From: JADJLQ01 sp034439915
GTDB taxonomy: Bacteria > Bacteroidota > Bacteroidia > Chitinophagales > Saprospiraceae
Direction: 5' to 3'
NCBI GenBank assembly: GCA_034439915.1
Contig: JAWXBI010000092.1
Span: 1 to 8,247, forward strand
Length of the DNA: 8,247 nt
How positions within the stretch are numbered: position 1 is the stretch's first letter; every line of letters begins with the position of its first letter. The translations under genes and the position numbers were made by a program. This document shows positions 1 to 7,125 of this stretch, piece after piece. The notes under the pieces were generated by a model. It saw only the letters and a list, made by a program, of their open reading frames with translations, was not told the origin of the DNA and ran no database searches.

Positions 1-3000
1 GAATCCGTACAACAAGAATCACAGGCAGGTGTCGTACAATTTTCGCAAACGGAAACATCATCTATATAATAATAAGCACCAGTATAAAATCCACCCAGTC
101 CTTTGATTGGAACAGTTGAAATATTATCATAAAAATTCCCTATTACCAAATAGGATTCCCCGCCCACTGCCGTATAGCTCCCAGTCACCAGTGTCCATAT
201 CGTTTTATTGGTGATAAAATTTCCAACCGGATGTGAAATCTGAGGAGTTAAAGGGAGGACGGGAGCACCGATCACCGGTCCTATTGGTATATTGGAAAGA
301 TAGGCTCCAAATTTATCAATAGCCCAACTGGCATAATCTGCCAGATTCACATAAAAAGAGACCTGATACGTTTTACCCGGGATCAGAGGGCTGATTAATT
401 GCACCTCCAGGTACTCCCGGTATAAATTAGTGGGTTGTAATATAAATCCGGCATAACCTGCTCCGGTTAGCGGAATTTGGTTACCAAAAGAATTGCCCGG
501 TGTACTCACATTACTGCTGAAAGGCGCACAGCTATTGTAATAATCTGAACTACCCCCTGTGGTAGGCAAGGTCCAGTTTGAAGCTGTAAATGGAGGCGAA
601 ATACCCGGCGGACAAATGGTATAGGATTCAAAACTGGGATTGGGGACGAGGTTATTTGGACAAGGGGATGTGGATAAGTTAAAACAAACCACCTCGACAT
701 CAAAGCTGCAGGTAATTTGGTGACCTGCCATATCTGTTATCGTATAGGTCACCGTTGAAATGCCTTCCATAAACAGGGTTCCACTGACGTCATTTATTCC
801 TGATGCAGTCGTTGCACCCGTGATGTTATAGCTGACATTTAACATCGGACAATTGTCGGCAGCCATCGGGCCGATATTATTCACCATGGCTTTACACTGA
901 CCCGAAGCGTTGAGGGTACCAAAATAAGACATACTCAGTGGACAATTGGCCGTGGGTGGTTGATTATCCACTACAGTCAGTGTATAATTACAGTTTGGGC
1001 TTTGGTTACCGCAATCGTCTCTGGCAAAACAAGTGATGGTGTTCACGCCTTTAGGAAATTGAGTCTGAGGCGTTATCAGGATAGCACTACCTGAAGTAAT
1101 TAAGGAACAAATGAAGTCCAGATTTTTATCACAGCTATCTTTTCCAGTTGGTTGTGGCAATGTTCCGGTATAATAACAGAGTCCTGGATTAGTGTTGACT
1201 ATAGTATTGGGAGGACAAACGATGGTCGGTGCAATAGTGTCCTTGAAAGTAATCGTTTGCACGCATGAGGAGATATTGCCACAAGAGTCTTTTGCCTGCC
1301 AGGTTCTGGAAACAACAGCGTTACATGGCATATTGCCATTCACCACATCTGAGAATGTGATCAAAATAGCATTGGTGGGTGTACAATTGTCCGTTGCAGT
1401 AGCAGTACCTGTTGCAGGTGGAATTATATTGGTGTTGCAATGAAACTTTAGGTTAGGTGGACATACAATAGTAGGTGCAATGGTATCCCGGATGATGATC
1501 CGCTGCACACAAGTAGCAATATTTCCACAAGAGTCTTTCGCCTGCCAGGTTCTGGATATGATTGCATTGCAAGGCAAACTACCGGTCACCACATCCGTGA
1601 AAGAAATCATAATGACATTGGTGGGTGTACAATTGTCCGTTGCAGTAGCGGTACCTGTTGCAGGCGGTTTAGTATTAGCATTGCATTGCAAGTTGAGGTT
1701 GGATGGACATACTATGGTTGGAGCAATAGTATCCCGAATAGTTATGGTCTGCGTGCAGGTAGCGATATTGTTGCAGGCATCTTTGGCCTGCCAGGTCCTG
1801 GTGATCGTGGCGTTGCAGGGTAATACACCGGTCACTACATCCGAAGAGGTGATGACGATGGCATTGGTGGCGGTACAGTTATCCGTCGCAGTCGCTACTC
1901 CGGAAGCCGGGGGATTGACATTAGAATAACATTGAAGTTTGAGATTCGGTGGACAAACAATGACCGGTGCAACGTTATCCCGGATCACGATGGTCTGGAC
2001 ACAGGTCGAGATATTGCCACATAAGTCTTTTGCCTGCCAGGTTCTGACGATCGTAGCATTGCAAGGCATGGTGCCCGTTACAACATCAGAGCTTGTGATC
2101 ACAATAGCATTCGTGGACGTGCAGTTATCTATTGCAGTCGCCACGCCTGTTGCAGGAGGGTTGATATTGGTGTTACAGGTTAGGTTGAGGTTGGGAGGGC
2201 AAACAATGACCGGTGCAACATTATCCCGGATGACGATGGTCTGTATACAAGTCGAGATATTGCCACATAAGTCTTTTGCCTGCCAGGTTCTGGTAATTGT
2301 GGCATTGCAGGGCATCGCGCCGGTCACTACATCAGAACTTGTGATTATAATAGCATTTGTGGGTGTGCAGTTATCCGTTGCAGTCGCTACCCCGGTTGCA
2401 GGTGGATTAGTATTGTTGTTGCATTGTAAATTAAGATTGCTTGGGCAGGTAATCACCGGTTTTACATTATCAAAATAAGCGACGGTCTTACAAATAGAAT
2501 CGATGCATCCGGGACTATTGGTTTTGAGGCAAACTATAAAATCTCCGCATTTACTAAATTGATGAGTCGGGTTTTGAGCTGTCGATGTATTGTTGCCCCC
2601 ACTGCCGGGATCCCCGAAATTCCAAGAGTAGGTCAATGGCGCCTGACCAGTGGATTGGTTGATAAACTGATAGTTTCCGCAACTGCCAAGAGTTGAACCT
2701 GAAAAGGCAGCATCACAAGGCAAGGGATCAGAGCATACTTGTGTAATCACGGTGCACGTTCCTGCGGTGCCCAGGGCATTATAATTATAACTCATGACCA
2801 GGGAATCCGGGCTATTACCGCCCATCAGACAGAATGAAAGCGGAGAAGCGCCTCCCACGGGAATAAATCCTGAATTATGAGAAAGAAGAATATCCATTTG
2901 AGGGGTCTGACTCACTATCCAGCCGGAATTAATCTCGACAACGATATTTTTAAACGTAGCCGTTCGGATATCCAGCTTGATCTGGGTAATGGCATTTTTG

Positions 3001-3227
3001 AGTTTATTATCCAGAATTAACTGAAAGCAGCATGAAGGAGGTACGGTTCTCAATTGCTGAACAAACAAGGTAACGCTGTCGCAAGCGGCATCGGGTATAT
3101 AAAGTTTTTCAGCAGGCAAATAAATGATGGAAGCAGGTGATATTTGCTTCGTGTCGGTCACTACTTTGAGTATCCTTGTGAATACCGAAAGCACTAAGGT
3201 TAGGGCGATGAATAAAACGGATTTCAT
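1..3227 (-). CDS. Large secreted multidomain PKD/HYR-repeat protein, 3' end beyond the window
   Basis: The minus strand is open without interruption from an ATG at 3227 to base 1 (1075 codons plus two bases), so the C-terminus is missing. The N-terminus (MKSVLFIALTLVLSVF) looks like a signal peptide. Residues about 30-168 form a cysteine-containing N-terminal module I do not recognise. Residues 171-250 are a PKD-like domain with a WNFGD motif at 202-206. Residues 258-667 are five 82-residue repeats, each with six cysteines. Residues about 668-755 and 758-848 are two HYR-like domains. Residues about 857-1062 begin with NLVPNPSFE and contain YREYLEVQL and GAYLS, a module common in secreted Bacteroidetes proteins. 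The break falls in a Cys-rich linker (CENCTTPACDSCC). A further domain and a T9SS sorting domain would be expected after it, but that is inference. The likely role is surface adhesion or matrix binding. No enzyme motif is visible. The gene appears to be its own transcription unit, 530 bp from its upstream neighbour. Confidence 0.9.
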   Translation of the reverse strand, partial: MKSVLFIALTLVLSVFTRILKVVTDTKQISPASIIYLPAEKLYIPDAACDSVTLFVQQLRTVPPSCCFQLILDNKLKNAITQIKLDIRTATFKNIVVEINSGWIVSQTPQMDILLSHNSGFIPVGGASPLSFCLMGGNSPDSLVMSYNYNALGTAGTCTVITQVCSDPLPCDAAFSGSTLGSCGNYQFINQSTGQAPLTYSWNFGDPGSGGNNTSTAQNPTHQFSKCGDFIVCLKTNSPGCIDSICKTVAYFDNVKPVITCPSNLNLQCNNNTNPPATGVATATDNCTPTNAIIITSSDVVTGAMPCNATITRTWQAKDLCGNISTCIQTIVIRDNVAPVIVCPPNLNLTCNTNINPPATGVATAIDNCTSTNAIVITSSDVVTGTMPCNATIVRTWQAKDLCGNISTCVQTIVIRDNVAPVIVCPPNLKLQCYSNVNPPASGVATATDNCTATNAIVITSSDVVTGVLPCNATITRTWQAKDACNNIATCTQTITIRDTIAPTIVCPSNLNLQCNANTKPPATGTATATDNCTPTNVIMISFTDVVTGSLPCNAIISRTWQAKDSCGNIATCVQRIIIRDTIAPTIVCPPNLKFHCNTNIIPPATGTATATDNCTPTNAILITFSDVVNGNMPCNAVVSRTWQAKDSCGNISSCVQTITFKDTIAPTIVCPPNTIVNTNPGLCYYTGTLPQPTGKDSCDKNLDFICSLITSGSAILITPQTQFPKGVNTITCFARDDCGNQSPNCNYTLTVVDNQPPTANCPLSMSYFGTLNASGQCKAMVNNIGPMAADNCPMLNVSYNITGATTASGINDVSGTLFMEGISTVTYTITDMAGHQITCSFDVEVVCFNLSTSPCPNNLVPNPSFESYTICPPGISPPFTASNWTLPTTGGSSDYYNSCAPFSSNVSTPGNSFGNQIPLTGAGYAGFILQPTNLYREYLEVQLISPLIPGKTYQVSFYVNLADYASWAIDKFGAYLSNIPIGPVIGAPVLPLTPQISHPVGNFITNKTIWTLVTGSYTAVGGESYLVIGNFYDNISTVPIKGLGGFYTGAYYYIDDVSVCENCTTPACDSCCTD
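1227..2456 (-). repeat. Five tandem 246-bp in-frame repeats (82-residue six-Cys HYR/Ig-like units)
   Basis: Units lie at 2211-2456, 1965-2210, 1719-1964, 1473-1718 and 1227-1472, in order of translation. The period is exactly 246 bp with no insertion or deletion, checked on the recurring TGG-CAG codons. Every unit has cysteines at unit positions 4, 12, 30, 50, 64 and 70, and the invariant core RTWQAKD at 56-62. Units 1 and 2 match at 71 of 82 residues. Units 4 and 5 share GTATATDNCTPTN and KDSCGNI. Higher similarity between neighbours suggests growth by local duplication. The six fixed cysteines suggest three disulfides per unit, as expected for an exported protein. The fold assignment (HYR-like) rests on the CP-start, DNC and W-x-A-x-D-x-C-G-N pattern. 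Confidence 0.95.
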
Positions 3228-3299
3228 GGTAGAGAAGTTTTTGAATAAAAAAATTGCTCGCTGAGCCCTCCGTTCTGAACCTACGCTTTACTAGATTTT

Positions 3300-3328
3300 C
3301 AAAGTATCATGCCATATTCATATTCAAT
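3300..3328 (-). promoter_or_regulatory. Weak Bacteroidetes-type promoter candidate for the large secreted protein gene
   Basis: On the minus strand ATTG (3328-3325) is followed after 18 bases by TACTTTG (3306-3300). The Bacteroidetes consensus is TTTG, about 19 bases, then TAnnTTTG, so the -7 element is one base short. The implied leader to the ATG at 3227 is roughly 65-70 bases. A T-run (seven T on the minus strand) lies within the leader. This is a pattern match in AT-rich DNA and could be chance. Confidence 0.2.
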
Positions 3329-3431
3329 CTGTAGTAAAATATATATTTCAAGTTTGTATTATTCACACGATGGAATTCATCTGAAAACCGGGAATCTATG
3401 TCACATCTGCTAACCAGGAGATGAGTCTCCA

Positions 3432-3461
3432 TTGGCCTGCTTTTAGCGATTTGTATATTTA
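3432..3461 (+). promoter_or_regulatory. Weak plus-strand Bacteroidetes-type promoter candidate
   Basis: TTG (3432-3434), exactly 19 bases, then TATATTTA (3454-3461) comes close to the Bacteroidetes -33/-7 pattern, with the last G of TAnnTTTG replaced by A. It points into the plus-strand open stretch that begins with GTG at 3476. If both are real they would define a small divergent transcript. Each is individually weak. Confidence 0.15.
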
Positions 3462-3757
3462 GTCAGAGTAAGGCCGTGTTGAATTTAAGGATAAGAATAC
3501 TCAAAACCAAATTTATTTTTTTAATACTACTCCCTCTGACATTTTTTATATTTCCGGATCTCACAACCCAAAAGGTCCTTATAAATGTTGATTCGATCAC
3601 TTATTCCACGATATCGGAGCCTTTGATGAAATTCATCCAATTGATTACCGTTTGACTATTCATTCCATCTTTCATTTGTTGCAATTTCAACGGGAATTGA
3701 ATGCAGTATACTCTGCAATAATTTCCTGTCTCCTATAAACCCGGACCCTTTACTCGC

Positions 3758-5896
3758 TTAAACCCTACTCCTTATTAATATTCTTTTCACCACAGTATTA
3801 CCTTTGGAAGTTAGTTTAATCAGGTAAGTACCACTGGCAATTCCGGGTATATGGATCTTCAAAGTTCCTTCCCGTGGTATCCTGAAAAAAATTTGTTCCA
3901 TCATTTTCTGCCCAAACAAGGAATAAATTTCAATCTTCTCAACATCAGTCCCGTAATCGTGCAGTTTAATAAAAAAGTGGTCGATGGCCGGGTTGGGAAA
4001 TATGGAGATCAACGAGGATTGATTTTGGTTAGTAACCGCTACGGTGGAGCAGGACCATTGATTCATTCCCAATTCACCACCCGTATACAGTTTACAGTCG
4101 ATATCTTCTGATGACTTATATGAAACAATCGTCCGTACCCCACCGGTTGAGGGATGTAACATGCCTGTCCAGTTCATACCATTATATTTGGCCAGGTGAT
4201 TGACGGGTTGGTTATTGATCCGGGTAAATTTTCCACCAGCGATCAGATCGTCGCCAAAAACTTTTATCGAATAGACGCCACTACCCAGGTCTACCCCTGT
4301 GCCGGCTGACAATCCAGCCCATTGACTGCCATTCCATTGTGCTATATGCCGGGTTCGATGATTATTGGGCAATGAGTCCGTCATGGTATTGAAAAACTGG
4401 CCCCCGGCTATCAACTGATCCTTATAAACGGCCAGGGTGTGCACCCCATCATCAGGATGGGGAGTGGCGGATTTAATGTTTACAGCCCCCTGCTCTCCCA
4501 ATTTGGTCCATTCTCCATTCCAGATTGCTATATTATTGAAACCGCCCGGAATGTTACCAAATCGGCCCCCGGCGACTATTTTCCCATGGAATAAAGCAAG
4601 GGCAAACACCGGGCCATCCAGATTGGATCCCATCTTTGCCCATCCGTTTCCGGGATTCCAGGCTGCTATGTTAGAAACATTTAATGCAGGATCACCGACT
4701 GAGGTAAATTTTCCTCCCACAATTAACCCCCCTGAGGTAGCCAACAGTGCATCCACATTAGTAAAATTTCCATTGATACCTCCATGAGAAAGCGCAGACC
4801 AGGAGGATCCATCCCAGGCTGCAATTTTATCGGCTTCAATATTTCCAGCCTGTGTAAAATCGCCACCTGCGTATAATATCCCGTCATGTATTTCAAGGTC
4901 ATTGACTTTGTTGTTTAGTCCACCTCCTTCCAGTGCCACCCAGGTATTACCATCCCAGGCGGCAATATTATTGACAGGTAAATCTTCCCGGCCTATAATA
5001 GAAAATAAACCAGCTACAATCAATTGGCCATTATAGAATTCCATATCCTGAATCAAGGTGGCATTAAAATGGCTCCAGGTGCTGCCCTGACAATAGTCGT
5101 TGCAGACCTCTGCGATCAGACAGGGGGAAAGATAAATGGTAACACTGCATTCACACAATTGCTGTCCACATTTGGATTTAATGTTTAATTCGTAAAGACC
5201 AGGATTTAATAAATACGGTATTTTAATTTTAAAATTATCCGGGGATACAAAGTCTTCAAGTTCCAGTTCGGGACCTGTTAAAGTCCAGAGGATTTCGGAG
5301 TCACTGCAGGCATTCCCTATACAATTAAAAAAACCTGTAAAATCAAGGCTGTCTGGCGTTGGACAAGCAAGGGCTATTAGTCCGCCACACTCCACAGAGG
5401 ATTTAATACCATTCAGGTTTACGGTCAATGCATAGTTGCCGCATTCACAGGTGCAGTCCATTTCTGCCTGATACTTCATCAGGGTATCAAAACAGGGGTC
5501 TCCATTGGGGTCAAATTCTACTACCGGAACCTGGATTTTATAGTTTCCGGTTTCAGTGTACGTATGGGTAATGATTCCATTCGAATAGGGACCATAATCC
5601 AGTTCACCATCCCCCCAATCTATAAAATATACCGAATCGCATCCTGGTAATTGATCGACAATCAGCTTGACCTCACACATTGAATCTACCACTTCGAGTT
5701 TGAGGGAATTTCTAACATTTTGGCCAAACATTTGGGAATTCAGACAACAAGTATCGGCATACCATTCCCCCGTATTCACAGGGTATTCGTTGCTGGCTGT
5801 CCATGAAGGTGAATCATCAGGGTATACGTTTTCACCCCGGTGATAAAATATACCTGAAAAGGTCAAAAGTATAGCTAGGAGATAAACAGGATTCAT
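3758..5896 (-). CDS. Secreted PKD and beta-propeller-like protein with T9SS type A sorting domain
   Basis: This is a complete gene of 712 residues. The start at 5896 is the only ATG after an in-frame TAG just upstream. The N-terminus MNPVYLLAILLTFSGIF is a hydrophobic signal sequence, unusual in lacking a basic residue before the core. Residues about 62-150 include a PKD-like strand pair (IDWGDGE at 92-98, HTYTETGNYKI at 111-121). Residues about 150-260 are a second Cys-rich Ig/PKD-like module. Residues about 285-610 are Kelch/delta-60-like repeats. Six copies of a (I/L)AxWNGxxW-type motif sit at 311, 358, 410, 456, 518 and 568. Seven turns of L-x-x-G-G-x-F type lie near 292, 341, 391, 440, 495, 551 and 603, consistent with a six- or seven-bladed propeller. 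Residues about 628-712 are a T9SS type A sorting domain (SIFPNPA, then IYSLFGQKM, then SGTYLIKL and a basic end). The protein is therefore expected to be exported across the outer membrane. Ligand and role are unknown. Confidence 0.93.
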   Translation of the reverse strand: MNPVYLLAILLTFSGIFYHRGENVYPDDSPSWTASNEYPVNTGEWYADTCCLNSQMFGQNVRNSLKLEVVDSMCEVKLIVDQLPGCDSVYFIDWGDGELDYGPYSNGIITHTYTETGNYKIQVPVVEFDPNGDPCFDTLMKYQAEMDCTCECGNYALTVNLNGIKSSVECGGLIALACPTPDSLDFTGFFNCIGNACSDSEILWTLTGPELELEDFVSPDNFKIKIPYLLNPGLYELNIKSKCGQQLCECSVTIYLSPCLIAEVCNDYCQGSTWSHFNATLIQDMEFYNGQLIVAGLFSIIGREDLPVNNIAAWDGNTWVALEGGGLNNKVNDLEIHDGILYAGGDFTQAGNIEADKIAAWDGSSWSALSHGGINGNFTNVDALLATSGGLIVGGKFTSVGDPALNVSNIAAWNPGNGWAKMGSNLDGPVFALALFHGKIVAGGRFGNIPGGFNNIAIWNGEWTKLGEQGAVNIKSATPHPDDGVHTLAVYKDQLIAGGQFFNTMTDSLPNNHRTRHIAQWNGSQWAGLSAGTGVDLGSGVYSIKVFGDDLIAGGKFTRINNQPVNHLAKYNGMNWTGMLHPSTGGVRTIVSYKSSEDIDCKLYTGGELGMNQWSCSTVAVTNQNQSSLISIFPNPAIDHFFIKLHDYGTDVEKIEIYSLFGQKMMEQIFFRIPREGTLKIHIPGIASGTYLIKLTSKGNTVVKRILIRSRV

Positions 5897-5915
5897 GCTG
5901 ATGTAAAGCTCCAGA

Positions 5916-5923
5916 CAAAACTA
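5916..5923 (-). promoter_or_regulatory. Candidate -7 box for the propeller gene
   Basis: Read on the minus strand this is TAGTTTTG, a full match to the Bacteroidetes -7 consensus TAnnTTTG. It ends 19 bases before the ATG at 5896, implying a very short leader of about 12 bases. I find no convincing TTTG or TTG at the usual -33 distance, so confidence is limited. Confidence 0.3.
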
Positions 5924-5995
5924 ACAATTTCTGAGGCATTTACACTATAAATTTTTTAATAATATGAATCCACTTCGTTAGTTTAAATGCCAGAG

Positions 5996-6046
5996 TCCTG
6001 GTACCAATGGCCACTACTCCATCCCCGCCGTGTATAACTACCAGGA
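5996..6046. repeat. 8-bp perfect inverted repeat inside the GC-rich segment
   Basis: TCCTGGTA at 5996-6003 is the exact reverse complement of TACCAGGA at 6039-6046, with 35 bases between them. In RNA the stem could extend by one G-U pair. A second short pair follows at once: AGCCT at 6066-6070 and AGGCT at 6081-6085, then TTT on the plus strand, which resembles a weak terminator. Together they suggest a structured transcript or the folded core of a small repeat element. Chance cannot be excluded for stems this short. Confidence 0.4.
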
Positions 6047-6324
6047 TAGGCGAATTTGGTTGCGCAGCCTTGCTGTAGTCAGGCTTTTGCAATGGTCATT
6101 ACCCTGGATTATATTGGATTGTATAGACTGACCGATCAGACGATAAAAGAATAGGATACGGAAGATGCGTAAAATAGTTTTCATTGTTTTACATTACCTC
6201 TGACCTTTAAATCAGGTAAAGTTTAATCACGGTAATTAAATTCTGCGGTCGAAGAAATCAAATACCGGAGTGAATTGCCCTATCAACCTGGGTCGGTATC
6301 ATAAGTCAAAATCAAATTTGTTGA

Positions 6325-7086
6325 TCACTTTCCGGTTTGTACCAATCTTCCAATAGCATCTTTCGACTCCTTCGTCATGACCAGGGTGCCGGAGATGGCG
6401 GACCTTTTTTCCATTAAATCATTCCATTCCGGGGTATCCGACCACATCATTTTTTTTAATTCTCGCATAGCTTCTCCGCTATATTTCTGGAGCTCATCAA
6501 TCTTGGCGGCTATCCTTTCATCCATAGCTTCGGTAATATGAAACACTTCATTAAACAAACCGTGTTCCATAGCCCAGGATGCAGCAAACCAGGACGCCGG
6601 ATTCAATGCCAGATGATTAAAAGACGAGAGTCCGGTTTTTCGCTCGATGGCAGGACCAACCACAAAAGGCCCAATGCCATTGCTCAATTCACTCAACCGT
6701 ATAGAAGCCTGGTCCGTTGCAAATGCCAGGTCAGCAGCCGCAATCAATCCCAGTGCCCCACCTACCGCTTTGCCCTGAACCCTGGCAATTACGATCTGAG
6801 GACAGGACCTCATGGCCATTATGACACGGGCAAACCGGAAGAAAAAATTTTTTGCTTGCTTCTCATCCTGTAGATTCATTAATTCATTTAAATCGGCTCC
6901 GGCACAAAAACTACGCTCACCCTGGCTTTTGATGAGGACGGTTTTAACATCGGGCCGTTGTTTAATTTGAATTAAATGATTGGTCATTTGCTCCAATACC
7001 TGGGAAGGCAAAGCATTGTGTGCAGCGGAGCCAAATTCAAGAGTAGCGAGTTGATTGGAATACTCTAATGTACAATAGGAATCCAT
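6325..7086 (-). CDS. Enoyl-CoA hydratase/isomerase (crotonase) family protein
   Basis: This 253-residue protein has the usual length for a single-domain crotonase and no signal peptide, so it is cytoplasmic. The first oxyanion-hole segment is SFCAGADL (59-66). The second is GKAVGGALGL (105-114), with Gly110 at the expected place. Aligned without gaps to classical enoyl-CoA hydratase, Glu133 (LSELSNGIGP) matches the catalytic Glu164. The position of Glu144 is Gly113, so only one of the two catalytic glutamates is present. The GIGPFVVGPAIERKTG stretch at 137-152 is, as far as I recall, typical of a Bacteroidetes crotonase subgroup. A one-glutamate site fits an isomerase or other acyl-CoA chemistry better than a standard hydratase, but substrate and reaction cannot be read from sequence. 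It starts 39 bp after the RraA-like gene on the same strand, and is probably the second gene of a two-gene operon. Confidence 0.92.
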   Translation of the reverse strand: MDSYCTLEYSNQLATLEFGSAAHNALPSQVLEQMTNHLIQIKQRPDVKTVLIKSQGERSFCAGADLNELMNLQDEKQAKNFFFRFARVIMAMRSCPQIVIARVQGKAVGGALGLIAAADLAFATDQASIRLSELSNGIGPFVVGPAIERKTGLSSFNHLALNPASWFAASWAMEHGLFNEVFHITEAMDERIAAKIDELQKYSGEAMRELKKMMWSDTPEWNDLMEKRSAISGTLVMTKESKDAIGRLVQTGK

Positions 7087-7125
7087 TTTACCGGGGGTTC
7101 AGAATATTTGAACAGTAAATATGCA

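Larger units (their letters stand above)
3228..3757. other. AT-rich intergenic region, no defended gene
   Basis: This 530-bp stretch separates two minus-strand genes. It should hold the end of the 712-residue gene's transcript and the promoter of the large protein gene. A small hairpin occurs at 3417-3430 (GGAGA-TGAG-TCTCC, extendable with CCA/TGG across bulges to 3414-3435). It lacks an adjoining T-tract on either strand, so I do not call it a terminator. On the plus strand, 3476-3655 is open for 59 codons from a GTG and starts like a signal peptide. A second open stretch in another frame ends with TAA at 3736-3738. Neither matches a family I know. I see no RNA gene or mobile-element ends. 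Confidence 0.6.
5897..6324. other. Intergenic region with an embedded GC-rich segment
   Basis: The 428-bp gap between the crotonase gene and the propeller gene is not uniform. Bases 5991-6090 are about 54% G+C, while 5931-5990 is about 27% and 6121-6240 about 33%. The GC-rich part is open on both strands: plus frame 5982-6131 for 49 codons, minus frame 5940-6095 for 51 codons. Neither has an ATG in a sensible place. A 12-codon plus-strand ATG frame at 6165-6203 looks too short to be a gene. Imperfect inverted repeats at 6194-6219 and at 6262-6267 with 6294-6299 lack T-tracts. I do not recognise any product. Confidence 0.6.

Noticed and set aside
1192..2478. Three plus-strand open frames with repeated peptides such as LPHKSFACQVL
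   Set aside because: They are antisense shadows of the 246-bp repeats in the minus-strand gene, and inherit their periodicity.
3615..3689. Minus-strand 24-codon frame starting MKDGMNSQTV
   Set aside because: Short, without a recognisable start context or family, and overlapping an equally weak plus-strand frame.
3851..4787. Plus-strand open frames within the propeller gene
   Set aside because: They lie opposite a well-supported minus-strand gene with recognisable domains and show no family features of their own.
6165..6203. Short plus-strand frame MRKIVFIVLHYL
   Set aside because: Twelve codons only; it looks like a signal start but nothing follows it in any frame.
6194..6219. Inverted repeat TTACCT ... 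AGGTAA as terminator of the crotonase gene
   Set aside because: The stem is short, it is more than 100 bases past the stop, and there is no T-tract on the minus strand.
6262..6299. ATACCG ... CGGTAT inverted repeat just after the crotonase gene
   Set aside because: Six pairs around a 26-base loop without a T-run is too weak to call a terminator.
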